Positions 1 to 12,543 of a stretch of 64,000 nt of DNA are shown here, one piece after another. Origin of the DNA: Hirsutella rhossiliensis (taxonomy: Eukaryota; Ascomycota; Sordariomycetes; Hypocreales; Ophiocordycipitaceae). The notes under the pieces were generated by a model, which was not told where the DNA came from, did no database searches, and was given only the letters and a program-made list of their open reading frames with translations. Each line of letters begins with the position of its first letter. Position 1 is the first letter of the stretch. Made by a program: the position numbers and the translations under genes. The DNA lies in contig NW_025408687.1 of assembly GCF_020360975.1 (NCBI RefSeq), positions 186,001-250,000 of the forward strand, read 5' to 3'.

Positions 1-389
1 TAACCGGACCCGGAGTCCCGACGTCAGAAGTACCAAAAGCTGCCACGCAGAAACCTCAGTTGCGCCAAAACTACCACACGACGACACTGCGATACACTAT
101 CTTCTATAGATTCCTTCCCGACCCCTTTAAGCGGCTTCTGTTTCATTTTCGAGATCTTGCGAGGCAGACGCCGAACTCGCAGAACCCGACCCTGCATCTC
201 GTCGCCATTGTCCTGCCATCCTTCCTCTCCTTGAATCACCCAGATTCTGTCCAGACGGAGTTGCGCCACGCCAGAGAGCTGAGCAGTCGCTTGCACATGG
301 TCAAATCAGCTGCGACAGCCATCAGCCCCATTGATCCGCCCAAGGCGCCCACACCATGTTCAACATGAGGGGCACCGGCGGCGACAGAC
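1..389. other. Intergenic, 3' flank of the G6PDH gene
   Basis: Short overlapping reading frames on both strands show no recognisable protein. It probably holds the 3' UTR of the leftward-transcribed G6PDH gene. I see no tRNA or repeat here. Confidence 0.5.
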
Positions 390-2296
390 TTACAACTTGT
401 TAGGAGGGGTTGCTGTAGTTGTCGGCCACTGGTAGCCCGTCGCGTCGCTAAACTTGTAGCCGTACGAAGCCGTGAAGTCGTCCAGGACCGCGGGGCCGCG
501 AGATCCTGTCGCGACAGGTGAGCAGGCTGTTTTTAATCGTGTCCTCGCCTCCCGTGGGCAGCGCGCAGACTTACCATAGGGGTATTCCATTGGGATGATT
601 TCCTTGTTGTCATCGAGGTAATGGAGCAGCGGCGTAAATATGCGCCAGCTCGCATCAAGCTCATCGTCACGCACAAAATTGGAGTGATCACCCTTGAGGC
701 AGTCGAGAACCAGGGATTCGTAAGCCTCCGGAATCTTGAGGTCGGAGAACCGTCGTCGGTAGGTGAGATCGAGTTCAGTGACGACGGTCTGCATACTCAG
801 GCCTGGCAGCTTGGAGTTCATCTTGATGTAGACACTCTCGTTGGGCTGAATGCGCATAACAAGTTCGTTCCGCGGAATGTCCTTGAAGATGCCTGAGGAC
901 ACATCCTTGAACTGAATCCGAATCTCCGTTTTCTGCTCGTTGAGTGCCTTGCCGGCCTTCATGATGAAAGGAACGCCGTCCCAGCGCTCGTTCTTGATGT
1001 ACGCTACGAGCGCGCAGAACGTGGGACATCTTGAGTCCCTCGGGACCGTCTCGTCTTCCTTGTACGAAGGTTTGCTTCCGTCGAGAGACTTTCCGTACTG
1101 GCCGATGATGACGTTCTTGGGCTCGATGGCAGGGATGGCACGGAGCACCCGGACTTTTTCGTCGCGGATGTCCTCGGCGTCGAACGAGATGGGTCGGTCC
1201 ATGGCGAGCAGAGTAAGAACTTGCAAGAGATGGTTCTGCATGACGTCGCGAATAATGCCAAACTCGTCAAAGTAGCCTCCTCGCCCTTCAGTGCCAAAGG
1301 GCTCTTTGAAAGAGATTTGCACGTTGTCGATGTGCTGGCGGCTCCACGTGGCACCCAGGAACGAGTTGCCAAAGCGCAGGATCAAGATGTTCTTGACCAT
1401 TTCTTTGCCTAGGTAGTGGTCGATGCGGAAAAGCTCTTCTTCCTTCCAATCGGGTCTGAGGGACTTTTGAAGCTCGCGGGAGCTGGCGAGGTCCTTGCCG
1501 AACGGTTTCTCGACCTTGACAAGTACGTTTAGTAAGTATGCAGACAAGAAGCGGAGCCGTTGAAGCGAGAAGGGTTCAGGCAAAGAATGCTCACAATGAC
1601 TCGGGCAATGCCGTTGGACGGGTAGCAACACTTCTTCAAGTGCTGGGAGACGGTGGTGAAGACGCTGGGCGGCAGGGCCATGTAGAATAGTCTGTTTGTC
1701 TCCGACTGACCCTTCTCGAGCTCTTGCAGATGCTTGTTGAGGTTCTGGAACGACTCATCCTTGTCGTAGTAGCCGGAGATGTAGGAGCACAAGCCGCAAA
1801 AATCATTGAGTTGCTGTTCAATCTCCTTGGTGGGTGTCTTCATGTAGGACTTGATGCGTCGCAGGTATTCGTCGTGGTCCATCTTGGTGCGGGCATAGCC
1901 CACGATTCTGACATCCTTGGGCAGAAACTGATTTCGATACTGCACAAAGTTAGTTAGGCTGTTTGCCGCGGTCGAAGGCAGCGACCGAACGGTTCAAGGG
2001 AAGCTCACCAGGCCGAAGAGCGCGGGGTACTGCGGATCAAGGTCACGTCAGCGCACGCCCGAGGCCCGTCTGGACCGACAGAAGCTCTCACCGTCTTCTT
2101 CTTGGCCAGATCGCCCGAGGCACCCAGCACGACAATTGTCGTGTTGTCCTTGAGCTCCACGGTATTGCTAGGGCGTAGCCGTCAGCATCATCGCGGGTGC
2201 AGTGCTTGCGTTCATCGTCAAGTGCCAAATCCGAGCTCGGCGACGTGGTGGGGTAGCAAAGGACGGATGGACGTACATTCCCTGCATTGGGTCCAT
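390..2296 (-). CDS. zwf1: Glucose-6-phosphate 1-dehydrogenase
   Basis: Catalyses the first, NADP-dependent oxidation of glucose 6-phosphate in the cytosolic oxidative pentose phosphate pathway, supplying NADPH. Exons on the complement are 2277-2296, 2092-2167, 2009-2029, 1595-1939, 575-1514 and 390-505, giving 505 aa, the usual fungal length. Visible signatures are the dinucleotide-binding GASGDLAK at residues 22-29, EKPFG at about 156-160, and the catalytic RIDHYLGK at 184-191. The C-terminus ends in the usual SDATGYQWPTT-like tail followed by a short extension. All introns are GT-AG, 62-109 nt; one internal exon is only 21 nt. The start is the first of two close in-frame ATGs in a 20-nt first exon; the second, at codon 4, is an alternative. 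The gene is divergent from eL33 across about 1.6 kb. The identity is certain; the first exon is the least certain part. Confidence 0.95.
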
Positions 2297-2730
2297 GGCG
2301 GGCAGTAGCCAGATGGCACCGGGATCGATATGAGTGGAAGCGGCTCCGAAGACTGAGCAGAAGCTGTCGGGGCTGTGTGCGAGGGCTCGGTGGGATCTGG
2401 TGGCAATGGCGATATGGGTGGACGCTGTTGGGAGGTGCTTCCGGACGAGCCTGGGGTTAACGGCGGCGGGGAATAAATGAGGGAAACGGTCCAGGACTCC
2501 AGGCAGGGCGGGGGCCTCGGCCTGGGTGCAGTCGCTGCCTGGGCCGGATTTATCAGGCACTGTAAGTTCGGTCTCGGCGACCGCTTCCTACCAAAAAGGT
2601 GGGGACCCCAGTGGGCGGGGCCTGGAGCAGTGGGCACAAGACGATGACGACGGGACCTTGGTTCAACGGCCTCGAGCTGCACCGACATGGCCCTCGATGT
2701 GCCTGCCTCGGGACCGCTCGATTGCTGCCT

Positions 2731-2797
2731 CGAAGCAAGCGAACCGAGCTCGAAGCAGGCGAACCGCACTCGAAGCAAGCGGACCGCACTCGAAGCA
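2731..2797. repeat. 20-bp tandem repeat, about 3.4 copies
   Basis: Units start at 2731, 2751, 2771 and, partially, 2791 with exact 20-nt periodicity. The consensus is CGAAGCAAGCGAACCGCACT, with one or a few substitutions per copy. It is intergenic, upstream of the G6PDH start. Confidence 0.85.
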
Positions 2798-3610
2798 TTG
2801 CAGACCTCACAGCTACTTCGTGCTTCTGCAAGCAGTGCCTCGGGCTGCCGGCTTCCCTGCCCGGAGCTTCCGCTTGCACTCTACGCCATCGCCGAGGACT
2901 GTCTTGGAGCATCTGGACGTTTCAACGTGCTAGTGACTGAGTAGAATAGGTCACGACCACCACAAATCATGAGGCCCATCTGGACACGTCTCCTTACTAG
3001 GTAGCTAACTTGAACCGACACGGGGTGACGATGCCAATCCGCTCAGGACTTGACAGTTAATACCGACCCGGGCCTTCCAAATCGAGCCCGTAAGCCTGGG
3101 CCAGTTGGCCCCGCTTTCTGCTACTTGATTGGACCTTTGCATCCCTCGGTCATCAGGTTGACCGACAAAGAGAGAAAAACACAGTACAAGCGAGCAGAGG
3201 GAGGTTCACTTGGACATGAACTAGGTAAGTTAAGTTACTAGGTGATCGGTGCAGTATTGCAGCCTTTTTGTCGGGACATCTCCGGCCGAATCTGCGCTGG
3301 TCGTCTGTCCGGAGCCGGCGCAGTCTCTGATTCGGCAACCTTTGCTCGTCATAACGCCATGCCATGTCTCAGCAATGAGCCCGGCAGTTCTCGCGTTCAA
3401 TGCCAAGAGGCCCAGCGGTGGTGAATCCATCGACGAGGCCGAGGACGGCCCGGCTGTTCGCAGCCCTCGGATGGACAAGACGCAATGTCAAGTCAGGTGC
3501 GCTGCGAGATATGTCAATCCAACTTTGAGCTCGCTTATCTTTGACTAGGTAGGTTGTAAGCAAAGCAATTGCCAGCACGAAAGACGAAAACAAATTGCTG
3601 CCAGGTGGAG

Positions 3611-3662
3611 CTACCTACCCAGGTAGGTAGGTACTTGGTAGTTTAAGTACCTAGGTACCTAA
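3611..3662. repeat. TACC/TAGG palindrome cluster
   Basis: Alternating ctacc, aggtaggtag and palindromic TACCTAGGTA blocks. The same motif family recurs at many intergenic positions in this window. Confidence 0.7.
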
Positions 3663-3942
3663 TCATGCTCAGCCACGTGCGGCGTCATACCAGCCACACG
3701 ATCCTGGCAAAGCAGCCTGCCCAGATTGCCCTAACAGCGCACGTGACCGCCAGGGCTCAAAGTTTTCGTGCTACGTAGAGTCGCCGCACACCAACAGCGC
3801 ATCCATACCTCTTCTCCAGCCGACATCACGACAACGACGCGCACAGCATCCCGGGAAAGGTCTTTTAGATAAGACAGTTCCTTCGACTCTTCCCTTGTCC
3901 TTCTTTGTTGCTTGCGAGGGCGCAAGCCAGGAAACAAACACG

Positions 3943-4584
3943 ATGCCTTCCGAGAGTGGTCACAGATGTGAGTTTCCCCTTGATCGGCGGCGACCGTCGG
4001 ACTTTGGCTAACAATTCGAACAGTATACGTCAAGTAAGTAAACCCATGGCGACTCCGTCCTTGCCATTCGTCCTCTCCCGGACACTCAGCGAAACGATCC
4101 CCGCGAATACGCCGCGAGAAGAGCGATCCGACCGCGAAATCCGTGCAAACATGTGCTGACCGACGTGGAAAAGGGGACGCCACTTGAGCTACCAGCGCTC
4201 CCGTCACGTCACCCGCCCTGGCACGAGCCTGATTAAAATCGAGGGCGTTGACGACACCAACGCTGCCAAGTATGTCCCGCGATGGTCTTGTGTGCATAGG
4301 AGGGGCCGTAGCTTACGCCTCGTTGCAGCTTCTACCTCGGCAAGAAGGTTGCCTTCGTCTATCGCGGCCACAAGGAGATCCGGGGCTCCAAGATCCGCGT
4401 TATCTGGGGCAAGGTCACCCGGCCGCACGGTATATTTGACCCTGTTCAAAGTTTCCACGTATCGCCATCCGCTAATCTGGCTGCAGGGAACTCGGGCGTC
4501 GTCCGCGCCAAGTTCACCTCTCCCCTCCCCACAAAGTCTTTCGGTGCCTCCGTTCGTGTCATGCTGTACCCTTCGACGATATAA
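3943..4584 (+). CDS. RPL33: 60S ribosomal protein eL33 (L35Ae family)
   Basis: A structural protein of the large cytosolic ribosomal subunit. Exons 3943-3967, 4024-4033, 4174-4269, 4329-4429 and 4487-4584 give 109 aa, compared with 107 aa in yeast. The product contains the family segments HRLYVKG at the N-terminus, [26 protein letters not shown] and [19 protein letters not shown], and ends in [11 protein letters not shown]. Four introns interrupt a very short gene, and the second exon is only 10 nt, so simple ORF finding misses it completely. Every junction is GT-AG and the frame closes to the TAA. Confidence 0.95.
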
Positions 4585-7198
4585 ACAAGGATCCGGGATG
4601 GAGTTGGTAGCGAGGGCGGTTATCATTTGGCAGCATTGGCCGAGGCAAGGCCGAAACTTGTTGCCTCGGCTGGGGGCATTCAATTGAAAGATGTCAAACC
4701 CTACGAACCGACTCGCGGTGAAGGTGTGATTTGGTCTTGGTGCTTCGCGTGGTTCCGGCAGCCCGGACTTTGCGACCACCCGAGTGGAAAAGATGCAATC
4801 ATTACCGGACGAGCATTGATATGATTCAAGGGGCCACTGCTTGTCGATGGGAGTGTTGTCGGCCGGTCATGCGGACGGAAGTGAGGGGCGAAATTACCAC
4901 AGAAGTGATGACGGGCCAATCTCCCTCTGATCGTTCTGAGCCTATGATTGTTTTCGCGAATACAACACTCGCAGACTGCGACTCAGGCGGTGTGCTATTG
5001 CCTTCGCTGGTCATGTCTTGATGTTACATGCGTTGCAAAACAAGTATCTTTTTGCACAGGGCCTGCTCTGTACGCTGAGCTGGTGTGCGATTGCGAGGGT
5101 GACATGGAGTCCTCGACTGAGGCTACATGACGGGTACTCAATCCTTGGGCCATCCAGCTCACCCCGGCAACGATGAATAGGTTCGTTTGGTCCGTCGGGA
5201 CTTGTGCCACGACTTGCGAGCCGGTCGAGCGTGTCGAACGACCTTGTCGGACGCATGGCTAGCGTAAGCCTCATGAGACGGCCTCCAACTCAAGCTCCAG
5301 ACAGCCGGGACGATGCCTGGATCCCAGCTGCCGAAAGCCACGTGCCCTTTCCTAGACCGGCTGCTACGGGTCCACGGTCACTGGCCACGCGTCTGCAACA
5401 GGGCTGAGGAGGGGCGTCACCAGACGTTCCACCGCGGCCTTGCCCGGAGAGGCTCTACTGTACTGTCGAGTCTCCAGCCGACGCACATATATGCTGGACA
5501 GGCCGTAGTGATGATGCAAGGACTCGAGAGCTGGGTGACAAGTGCCTCTGAGCGCACGAGTGAGCCTTGAGCCCGCCGAGCCAAGGATTATCACGGCTGG
5601 TGGGAAGAAGTGTGTCAGTGACCGGCCCACGCGAACATTTATGTATTCTAAATAAAACAAGGCCTGTTGACAACATTGTCAGACAAGCGCGAGAAACGAG
5701 TGGCAGTAGAGGCCAGTAGAGGCGAGGAATGCTGCAGGACACGCACGCTCCTCCGTTGAACCAAGGAGTGACTAGGTCTTATCGCCACAGAGTTACGGAC
5801 TACCGCTGAGAACAGTACAGTGCTCGATCGATATAGTACCCAATACCCAGGACCTGGAGTTTGCTTCGTGTAGGTTCGAATATTCAAAGGCTATCTAGGC
5901 AAGTGGGAATCTTGAGAACATATCTCCCCGCGGCCGGACCGTTCGGGGGTCTGCCGGCTCCGCGTTCTGCCGATGCGGGGCGAGGAGGGACAAGTGCGTG
6001 CAGCAAAGTCCCAGACGATCCGGAAAGGGGGCGATGTGATGGAATCCCGGGCTGGAAGGAGCACACAAGGTTTGGCGTCGATCGGGTGCATGTGTAGGAT
6101 CATAGGATGTAGGCATTATGCTAGAGGCTGGATGGACTCGAGGCAGTCCATGCCAGCAGCCGTCTAGCGCGAGCGGGATACGCTGCCACGCTCTCGCGGC
6201 GCAGACACGAATAGAAGGGATGGGATGCGACGATGACAGCCTGATGACGACTGACACGGGGCACAGACGCACGAGTTGGTTATCGGATCAGCACCGATGG
6301 GCGGTTTCATCTCCAGGGGATTTCGTCGCTGTCCATCCGCGAACGGTCATTGATTGTGACTTATGATATACAGTATGTATGTATACACATGGCTCCCAAG
6401 ACAGGTCGTCCAAGGCCGGGGGGCGCTGCGTGGCGTGGGCCGGCATGATAGCCAAGCATTCATGCATCCTAGATAGCAGGCGGCCAAAGTCGGAGCCCCC
6501 CCGTCCCATCGCCAGGGCTGCGTGCTGTGCCACAGAGTGGAGACGGGTGTTTATCCCGCTTCTGCTGCTGTTGTATGTATACACGGTGCCGTCGAGAGGG
6601 CATCGACTGGGCAACAAGGTCAGAAATCCCCAATAGCTCGCGGTCCATTGACTTGGTCTTTTATGTGGGTGCGACAACTGTCTCCCCAGAAGATGCCACC
6701 CCCCGGGCTTTGAGGGTCGACGTGGCATCTCCAGGCCTGGGCATCTTTCCCAGTTGGGTGCTGCTTTCATCATCATGCAGGGTTGAGGCCGTTCGCCCTG
6801 CTGCCTGATTTGCGCCTGGACATGGTTGCAGGCCAAAAGGAGGAGAGAGACTGTTTGCAAGCGACGTCGGGCCTCTCCTCATGCTGATTCCCAGGCGTGT
6901 GTGTGCCGCTGCAGCTGCACGCTCGATGGCCTCTGGTGTCTCTGAACTCTGCACAGGTGGTGTGAGGCGACGACCTGGAAACACGAGGAGAAGCAGAAGC
7001 GACTCGTCCCATGATTTGCAGGGTGCTGTGGCGCCGGACCCCTGGCTGGGGGAGAGACAAGCCAGTCCCACACCGCGTTTCGATGCATGTCGGAGGATGT
7101 CTCCAAGTCTCGTCAAGACGCAGAAAAGAGAGAAGCAAAGCTTGAATCAATATTTGCTTGATGGGACCTGCCGCTCCCCCTATACCGCTTGGCCAAAA

Positions 7199-7227
7199 GG
7201 GGGGGGGGGGGAAGAGGGGGTGCCCTG

Positions 7228-7258
<31 letters not shown>
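7199..7258. repeat. Poly-G run followed by a (TTTC)n microsatellite
   Basis: A 13-base G run at 7199-7211 is followed by a tetranucleotide TTTC array at about 7228-7258. It lies in intergenic DNA. Confidence 0.85.
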
Positions 7259-8532
7259 CCTCCTTTCAGCTCTTCCAAGACTTGGCCCGTTAAAGTTCCA
7301 AGGCGAGAGAGGGCGGAGTCGGACGCGTAATGGAGCCACACCCATGCATTGCTTGCATTCTTTGGGGCGGGCTAGACGGGAAGGAACCTGCATGGAGAGG
7401 CATTGCCGACCAGCATATGACTAGCAGCCGTAGAATCAATGCAGCCACTGTGTGTTTCCCCCCCCTCCCCCCCTTTTTTTTTCTTTCCGGCTCGGGAGCT
7501 CGTCGGAGCAAAGCCATGGAACGTCGCGGGCGGCCTTTGTCGCGCAAATCAGGGGGGCATCCGTGCTTGCTCCAAAGGGAACTAGGGATGCATCTGGAGA
7601 AACTCTAGAGAACCCTTTCGGGGCAAATTCCTCAGGCCGGAGGCGGCAGGCACCCTTGCAACTATCATGGGGCGATGCATGCACTAACAAGTACCCGCTG
7701 GTGCTTGGCCCGTTACGGCAAGGCTCCCTCTCCTCGATTCCTCGGGCTCGCATTTCACAGTACCCAGAAAGAAGCGTTCGTATGCGAGATGAGGATGGGA
7801 TGCCTGGGAATCACGGCGGGCTGCTGCTTTCCCAGTCCCCGGTTCATCAATGCCGTCTGCCCCCAAGTGGCCTTGCCGGTGGGATAGATCAGTGATCAGC
7901 TACCTTGTGTACCGAGAAATCGAGTCATGGAGGGGCTCCCACTCCCCCTCTCCTACTCGCCGGGCAATGTGGAACACGCACGCACACACACGGCTCCCTC
8001 TAACGCACGCAACCAAAAGCACATGCCGTTCGAGTTATATAGTACGGGGCCTGCCCTGCCTTGGCCGTGCTCTGCTCCATATAGTACAGCCTGCCAGCCG
8101 TCCTTCTGGCCCTTCAACAACCGAGCGAGGAATCCAATCTTTTTGCCTCCCATCTCGTATTGACGCATCAGGCGCCAGCCACCCGCCGTCTATTCCTTTT
8201 GGACCAGACCGTCGTCACGACTAGAATTGATTTCCTGTACGGCATCTGAATCCCCGCACGCGCCCGTATTTAATCAACCGCCTCGACCGCCAGCCAACCC
8301 GCCGCCCGGCAACGACGCATCGCAGAGTTCCATTGCCCTCAGTCATTCAAACGGCGGTCCCGCCCCGCTGCCATCGAAGCATCCCGACGACTATTACGGA
8401 ACGAGCCCTGCCATCGTCCGCGCGACCGACTTACCCGGGTAACCGACCAGCGGCATTCTCGACTCGTCGTGTCTCACCTCCAAAACTCGACACACGGCCA
8501 CTGAGACCATTCCGTAATAGCCGCCGGCTCAC

Positions 8533-8540
8533 TGACGTCA
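8533..8540. promoter_or_regulatory. Perfect CRE palindrome TGACGTCA
   Basis: The 8-bp palindrome recognised by CREB/ATF-type bZIP factors lies 865 bp upstream of the DUF2406 start codon. Only the exact match is seen; its function is inferred. Confidence 0.45.
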
Positions 8541-9404
8541 GTAAGTCTACAGGGAGCCCAAGGGAAAGCGTGCGCTCTGCTGCACCCTGCAGTCGGTCCA
8601 GCGACCCCCTGCCATTCGTTGTGCAGCCCGCACGAGACGACGCCCTCCGGCAGATACTGTACGCTTGTCCAGGAGTCTTCCGCCTCCTTGGCTGCCGCCG
8701 ACGGCTGCATTGTTCCGTCGTCAACGAGCGGCAACCGTTGAAACCTGTCGCCCAACTTCCGCCGTGCGCCGACTTTCAATTCTACTTGCTTTCGTTTCTG
8801 CTGTGTTCCGCAGGCACAAATCGTTGCCCGGCCACGTTGCGACTGCCGATCGCTGGCTATACTATACATCCAGACACATACGCACTGCACGTGCGAGTCA
8901 CACTGGACGAGTCGGTCTGTGTTTTGAAAAGACCTGCGCCGAGTGAACAAGGCAGACGCTGTCCGCTTTTCCTCCCGTCAGGCTTACGTTGCAGCGCTCC
9001 CCGCTGTCTCCGCCTGCACCCACCACCCCCTGCCGTTCCTGCGACAGGCTCGTCGCTGCACTTGAGCTCGTCCAAACCCTGGTAACCGCCCAAGCCATCT
9101 GCCGCGCTGCAGTCTCTTCCGTCTCCAGACGAGGAAAAAAGAAGGCGGGAAGAAAATCTACTATCACTCGGACTTCCAAGGCCGACCCTACCTTGAGACG
9201 CCCGAAAACCGGTCGGCGCCCAATTGACTCGCTCCCAGTCGCCCCCGGCTCATCTTGGCTGCACACGCACGCCATCGCAGCATCCCCGTCTTTTTTCATC
9301 CTCAAGCTCGATCCCGCTCCACCGACAACCCTTGACGCCGTGCCAGGCCCCCCCGGTCTGTTCGTCCACTTGCTCAATAAAACAGCGACCTCCCGCCTGC
9401 CACC

Positions 9405-10723
9405 ATGGCGGCCCCCGCCGAGCAATATGACCACCTGCTCCCGCAGTCATCTCAACATCCACGGGTGCAGCAGCGACCCAACGAGCAATACTCGCAACAA
9501 CAAAGGCCCCAGACCAAGCCACGCAGCTACAGTGTCCGCTCCGAGAAGTCCCATCGAAGCGGCGGCAGCAAGTCGGATTTCCCCCACGAGTCCAAGACTC
9601 TGCAGAGCAAGGCGGATCCCTCCATGGCCATCAACGAAGCAGAACCTGGTACGTCCTGAAATGCCTCTCCCTCCCTCTTGGCCCGTTTTGCAGCCGCCCT
9701 GGCCTCCGTCCGACATGTCCTGCCGCTAAACTGTGGCCCAGCTACCATGGCCGTCATGGAGGAGTCGAATCACGTTTCGCTGCGCTCCATGCAGCACAAA
9801 GACACATGGGGCAACCCGATCGGTAAGTTTTCGATCCCAACCGCCTGTGTGCACCGACGTGAGTGAAGTTGACACCATCCAGCGGACCCCGACAAGTCGA
9901 ACCCGACCCGTAACCGCTGGGAACGACCACTTGACACTATTCGAGGTTTCGAGGCGGCAATCGACGGTGGATACTCGCGCAAAAGTCTGATCCGCTCAGG
10001 TACGAACTGAACCTGCGTTGTTCCTCGTACCTCGCCAAATGAGACGTGCCAAGCTGACTTGCTGCTGCAGAAACGCAGACATCGGTAAGCTGGAGCCAGC
10101 AAGACGGTCCCCGCCCCCCGAACCAGCCACGATTTCCCCAAGACGGCTACTACAGCAACCGGGCGCCATCGGTCAGGACCGACGCCCAGTACGGCGGTAC
10201 GGCGAGAGACAGCTACCACGATTCGCAACAGGGTTACGGCGCCGGCTATAATAACGGCCGGCCTCTACCTCGCGATCGCAGCCTGCGGATGCATCCCGAT
10301 CAGCAATACCAGACTCATGGGCGGGAGCAAAACGTCTACCCCATGCCACATAAGGATCGATCCTACGAGACGGTGACGTCTGCCGGCGGCAACTCTGACC
10401 CCGCTGGCTACCAGACAGACCCGACCAGCAGTGACAACAGCTCCGTCGACCACCGGGTCGCTCCGGCTAAGCGCCCGGGCCCCAATGACCATGGAATCGG
10501 CTTCAGCCAGTCACAACCCGGCTTCGCCGTCAGCGGGGGAGGCAACGGCCATGCCAACCATGCCTTACCATCCCCTCCCGCCGAGGCTGGCCACTTCGAC
10601 AACGGCTCCAATGTGCCGCTCAAGCAATCGTCAGCACTGAGCCGGCAGGTTACACCGCCGCACCACGATGGCCCTGAGAAGCGCAAGAGCTGGTTTAGTC
10701 GTCGCTTTAGCAAAGATACCTAG
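9405..10723 (+). CDS. DUF2406-domain protein
   Basis: Exons 9405-9648, 9742-9822, 9883-9999 and 10071-10723 encode 364 aa. The conserved fungal DUF2406 core is seen at about residues 100-145: TWGNPIADPD, SNPTRNR and ERPLDTIRGFEAAID. Yeast relatives are YMR295C and YGR273C, whose molecular role is not established. The rest is low-complexity, rich in Gln, Ser, Pro and Gly and probably disordered. It ends in a basic KRKSWFSRRFSK segment, a form often seen at membrane-binding or kinase-target tails. The start has a good context (caccATGg). Introns are 60-93 nt, all GT-AG. It is convergent with vma21. Family assignment is firm; function is unknown. Confidence 0.88.
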
Positions 10724-11326
10724 AGCATTCTCAAAGTGAGGGCCGGAACCTGGTCCCGCACGACACTTTTGCACCCATGATACGCGATGCGAGTTTCGGG
10801 AGTCCTGGGCCAAAAGAGAAGTCGCCCGAAGGAGTTGTAGTATTGATTTGCAGTGGTTGCTTCAAAAGCGGCGCTGCCCTCGGAAATGACGACACATGGC
10901 TGCTCCGGCGGAGTGCCGCACCTGGCGATTGCTTGGACGAGGCGCTTGTTAGGACAGTGTTGAAGATAATGAATTACGAGTCTTGCATGAGGCATCGTCG
11001 GATGCGTGCTCTAACAAGGTTTCAGGACGTGGAGAAGTTTGGGGCCCGGAATCAACAGACGATGCATCCGTTGAGGGCCAGAACTTTAGGCATCATGAAT
11101 TACCAAGTTTTTCTTTGTGGAATATAGATGAGGGCGCGGTAACGGTTCAATAAGGACCGGCCTTTGGGACAGATTTATGAACATGACAAAAGGAGCAAGG
11201 CGCGATCAGGACACAATCGAGGTTATCCGCCCAGTAGTCTCATGTGACGAGCTGTCCGGTGTTGACGCAAGGTGGCGAGCAAGGATGAAATACGAATGGC
11301 ACGGCCTAGAGATACAATTGGCAGCA
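10724..11326. other. Convergent 3' flanks of the DUF2406 gene and vma21
   Basis: Two convergent genes end here, so both 3' UTRs are expected. A small GCATCGTCGGATGC hairpin lies near 10992. Nothing else is recognised. Confidence 0.5.
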
Positions 11327-11793
11327 TCACCGGTCTTTCCTGCTCTCCATCTTGCTGGCCCCCTTTCTCTCGGATTCATCCTCGTTCATGGCCACGACGA
11401 CATAGGCAATCAGCACAACGTTTGCTAGAAGCGCAGCCAAGGCCCCGGCGTATGACGAGTTGCCTGCGACGGGTCAGCGATGAGGGAGGGAGGGAGGGAG
11501 GTTGTTGTTGTTGTTGTTGTTGTTGTTGTTGCTCAACGTGCCTTTGAAGACTGTGTCGACGGTGAGGAAGTAGGAGCCAATGGGCACGACAATCATGGCC
11601 AGGGTGAAGCCCAAGAGTTTGAAGATGACATGCCTGTTGTGGTGGAAGCCGGGTGTCAGTGCGGATAAGCGGGCTGCTGATATCTGCTGGCTTACTTGGG
11701 GACTGCCGGGGAGATGTTTGACTTTTCCTCGGGGGGGTGGTCGTCCTTTTCGAGGATGGTCTTTTCGGAGCTGATGATTCGCCGCGTCGCCAT
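11327..11793 (-). CDS. VMA21: V-ATPase assembly integral membrane protein Vma21
   Basis: An ER membrane chaperone that helps assemble the V0 sector of the vacuolar H+-ATPase and escorts it to the Golgi. Exons on the complement 11696-11793, 11542-11633 and 11327-11463 give 108 aa. Two hydrophobic spans are visible, FKLLGFTLAMIVVPIGSYF and a second one after the family signature NSSYAGALAALLANVVLIAY. The C-terminus ends RKDR, a KKXX-like ER-retrieval signal with Arg at -4 and Lys at -3. The second intron (complement 11464-11541) starts with GC, not GT; only that junction restores the FKGNSSYAG motif. The gene is divergent from the Fun30 gene. Confidence 0.92.
11464..11541 (-). other. GC-AG intron of vma21 with an AAC microsatellite
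   Basis: The donor reads AAAG|GCACGT and the acceptor GTCGCAG. A CTGAC branch-site-like motif precedes the acceptor. Between them lie about ten AAC repeats (TTG on the + strand, 11502-11531) and four CTCC repeats. Using the nearby GT instead shifts the frame out of the conserved second span. Confidence 0.85.
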
Positions 11794-12543
11794 GGCTGGG
11801 GATGCGTGTTGGCGGTCGCGAGGGCGAGTGAGTTTGACGTGGGCGTGAGAGGTGAGGTGAAGGAGGCTCGTCGGCGGTGATGATGGACGTCCGTTACAGT
11901 ACAGCCTGTAACTACGGTGCACCGTGTATCTTCTCCTACAGGCACTAGCGGTAGCATGCAAGGTACAACTGACTCGTGGGGGGTGATGAGGTCTGATGAG
12001 GTACTGTACCTAGGTACCCGGAAAGGGGACGGACGGAGGCTTGACGCGACGGGTACAAGACTGCAAGTACCTACTGTTCCCATAAACCCGTCCTGGTAGA
12101 CTATAACTTGGTACGTGGTGTATTTGGAAGAGCGCAGCTGCTCGAATGCGATATTGTTTCCATTGGGTGTCAACAGAAATGCATGCGTTTGATCCAAGGC
12201 TGGGGTGCGGCTTGAACGAGGAGTCGTCATTCAAAGAGGCCCGCGCACGTGACTTCGCGAAGCGTGCAGTGGCGGCTCAGGCGCGTCTAAGCCCGTCACG
12301 AAAATTCCACTCAAAGTCGAGCGCACCCGCCACCAGAGCCGCAGCCCACTGGCGAGCAGGCGGCAGACAACCGACTCGACAGCCCAATTGATCCTCGTTT
12401 GCTTCTCTACCTCGTTTTGAAATTGCTCTTCTCCGAACAGATACCAAGAATTGGCACACGTGGCCCCCTCTCATGCAGTGCTCGCTTCTATCCCCCCAAC
12501 TTTCGTCACCCATGACATTGCCCCTTTTCCCACCTTCTTCGCA
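11794..12543. promoter_or_regulatory. Divergent promoter of vma21 and the Fun30 gene
   Basis: 750 bp lie between two divergent starts, with a palindromic TACCTAGGTACC element at about 12007. An ATG at 12473 opens a 38-codon frame ending at 12589 that overlaps the Fun30 start out of frame; it matters only if transcription begins upstream of it. Confidence 0.5.

Larger units (their letters stand above)
2297..3942. other. Divergent promoter region between G6PDH and eL33
   Basis: About 1.65 kb separates two divergent housekeeping starts. It contains a 20-bp tandem repeat near 2731 and a TACCTAGGTA-type palindrome cluster near 3611. Frames of 60-190 codons overlap each other on both strands and have no recognisable product. 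Confidence 0.5.
4585..9404. other. 4.8-kb intergenic region, including the probable 5' leader of the DUF2406 gene
   Basis: No frame here resembles a known protein. It contains a G-run plus TTTC microsatellite near 7200-7258, a pyrimidine tract near 7459, CA-rich DNA near 7977, two ATATAGTAC boxes near 8038-8085 and a perfect CRE near 8533. The last 1.2 kb is pyrimidine-rich and open in two frames over long stretches, which fits a promoter plus leader better than a gene. Confidence 0.45.

Noticed and set aside
8333..9729. Two overlapping + strand frames of about 250 codons before and over the DUF2406 start
   Set aside because: Pro/Ser/Arg-rich without domains, and the second runs across the true DUF2406 first exon in another frame. 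Better read as leader sequence.
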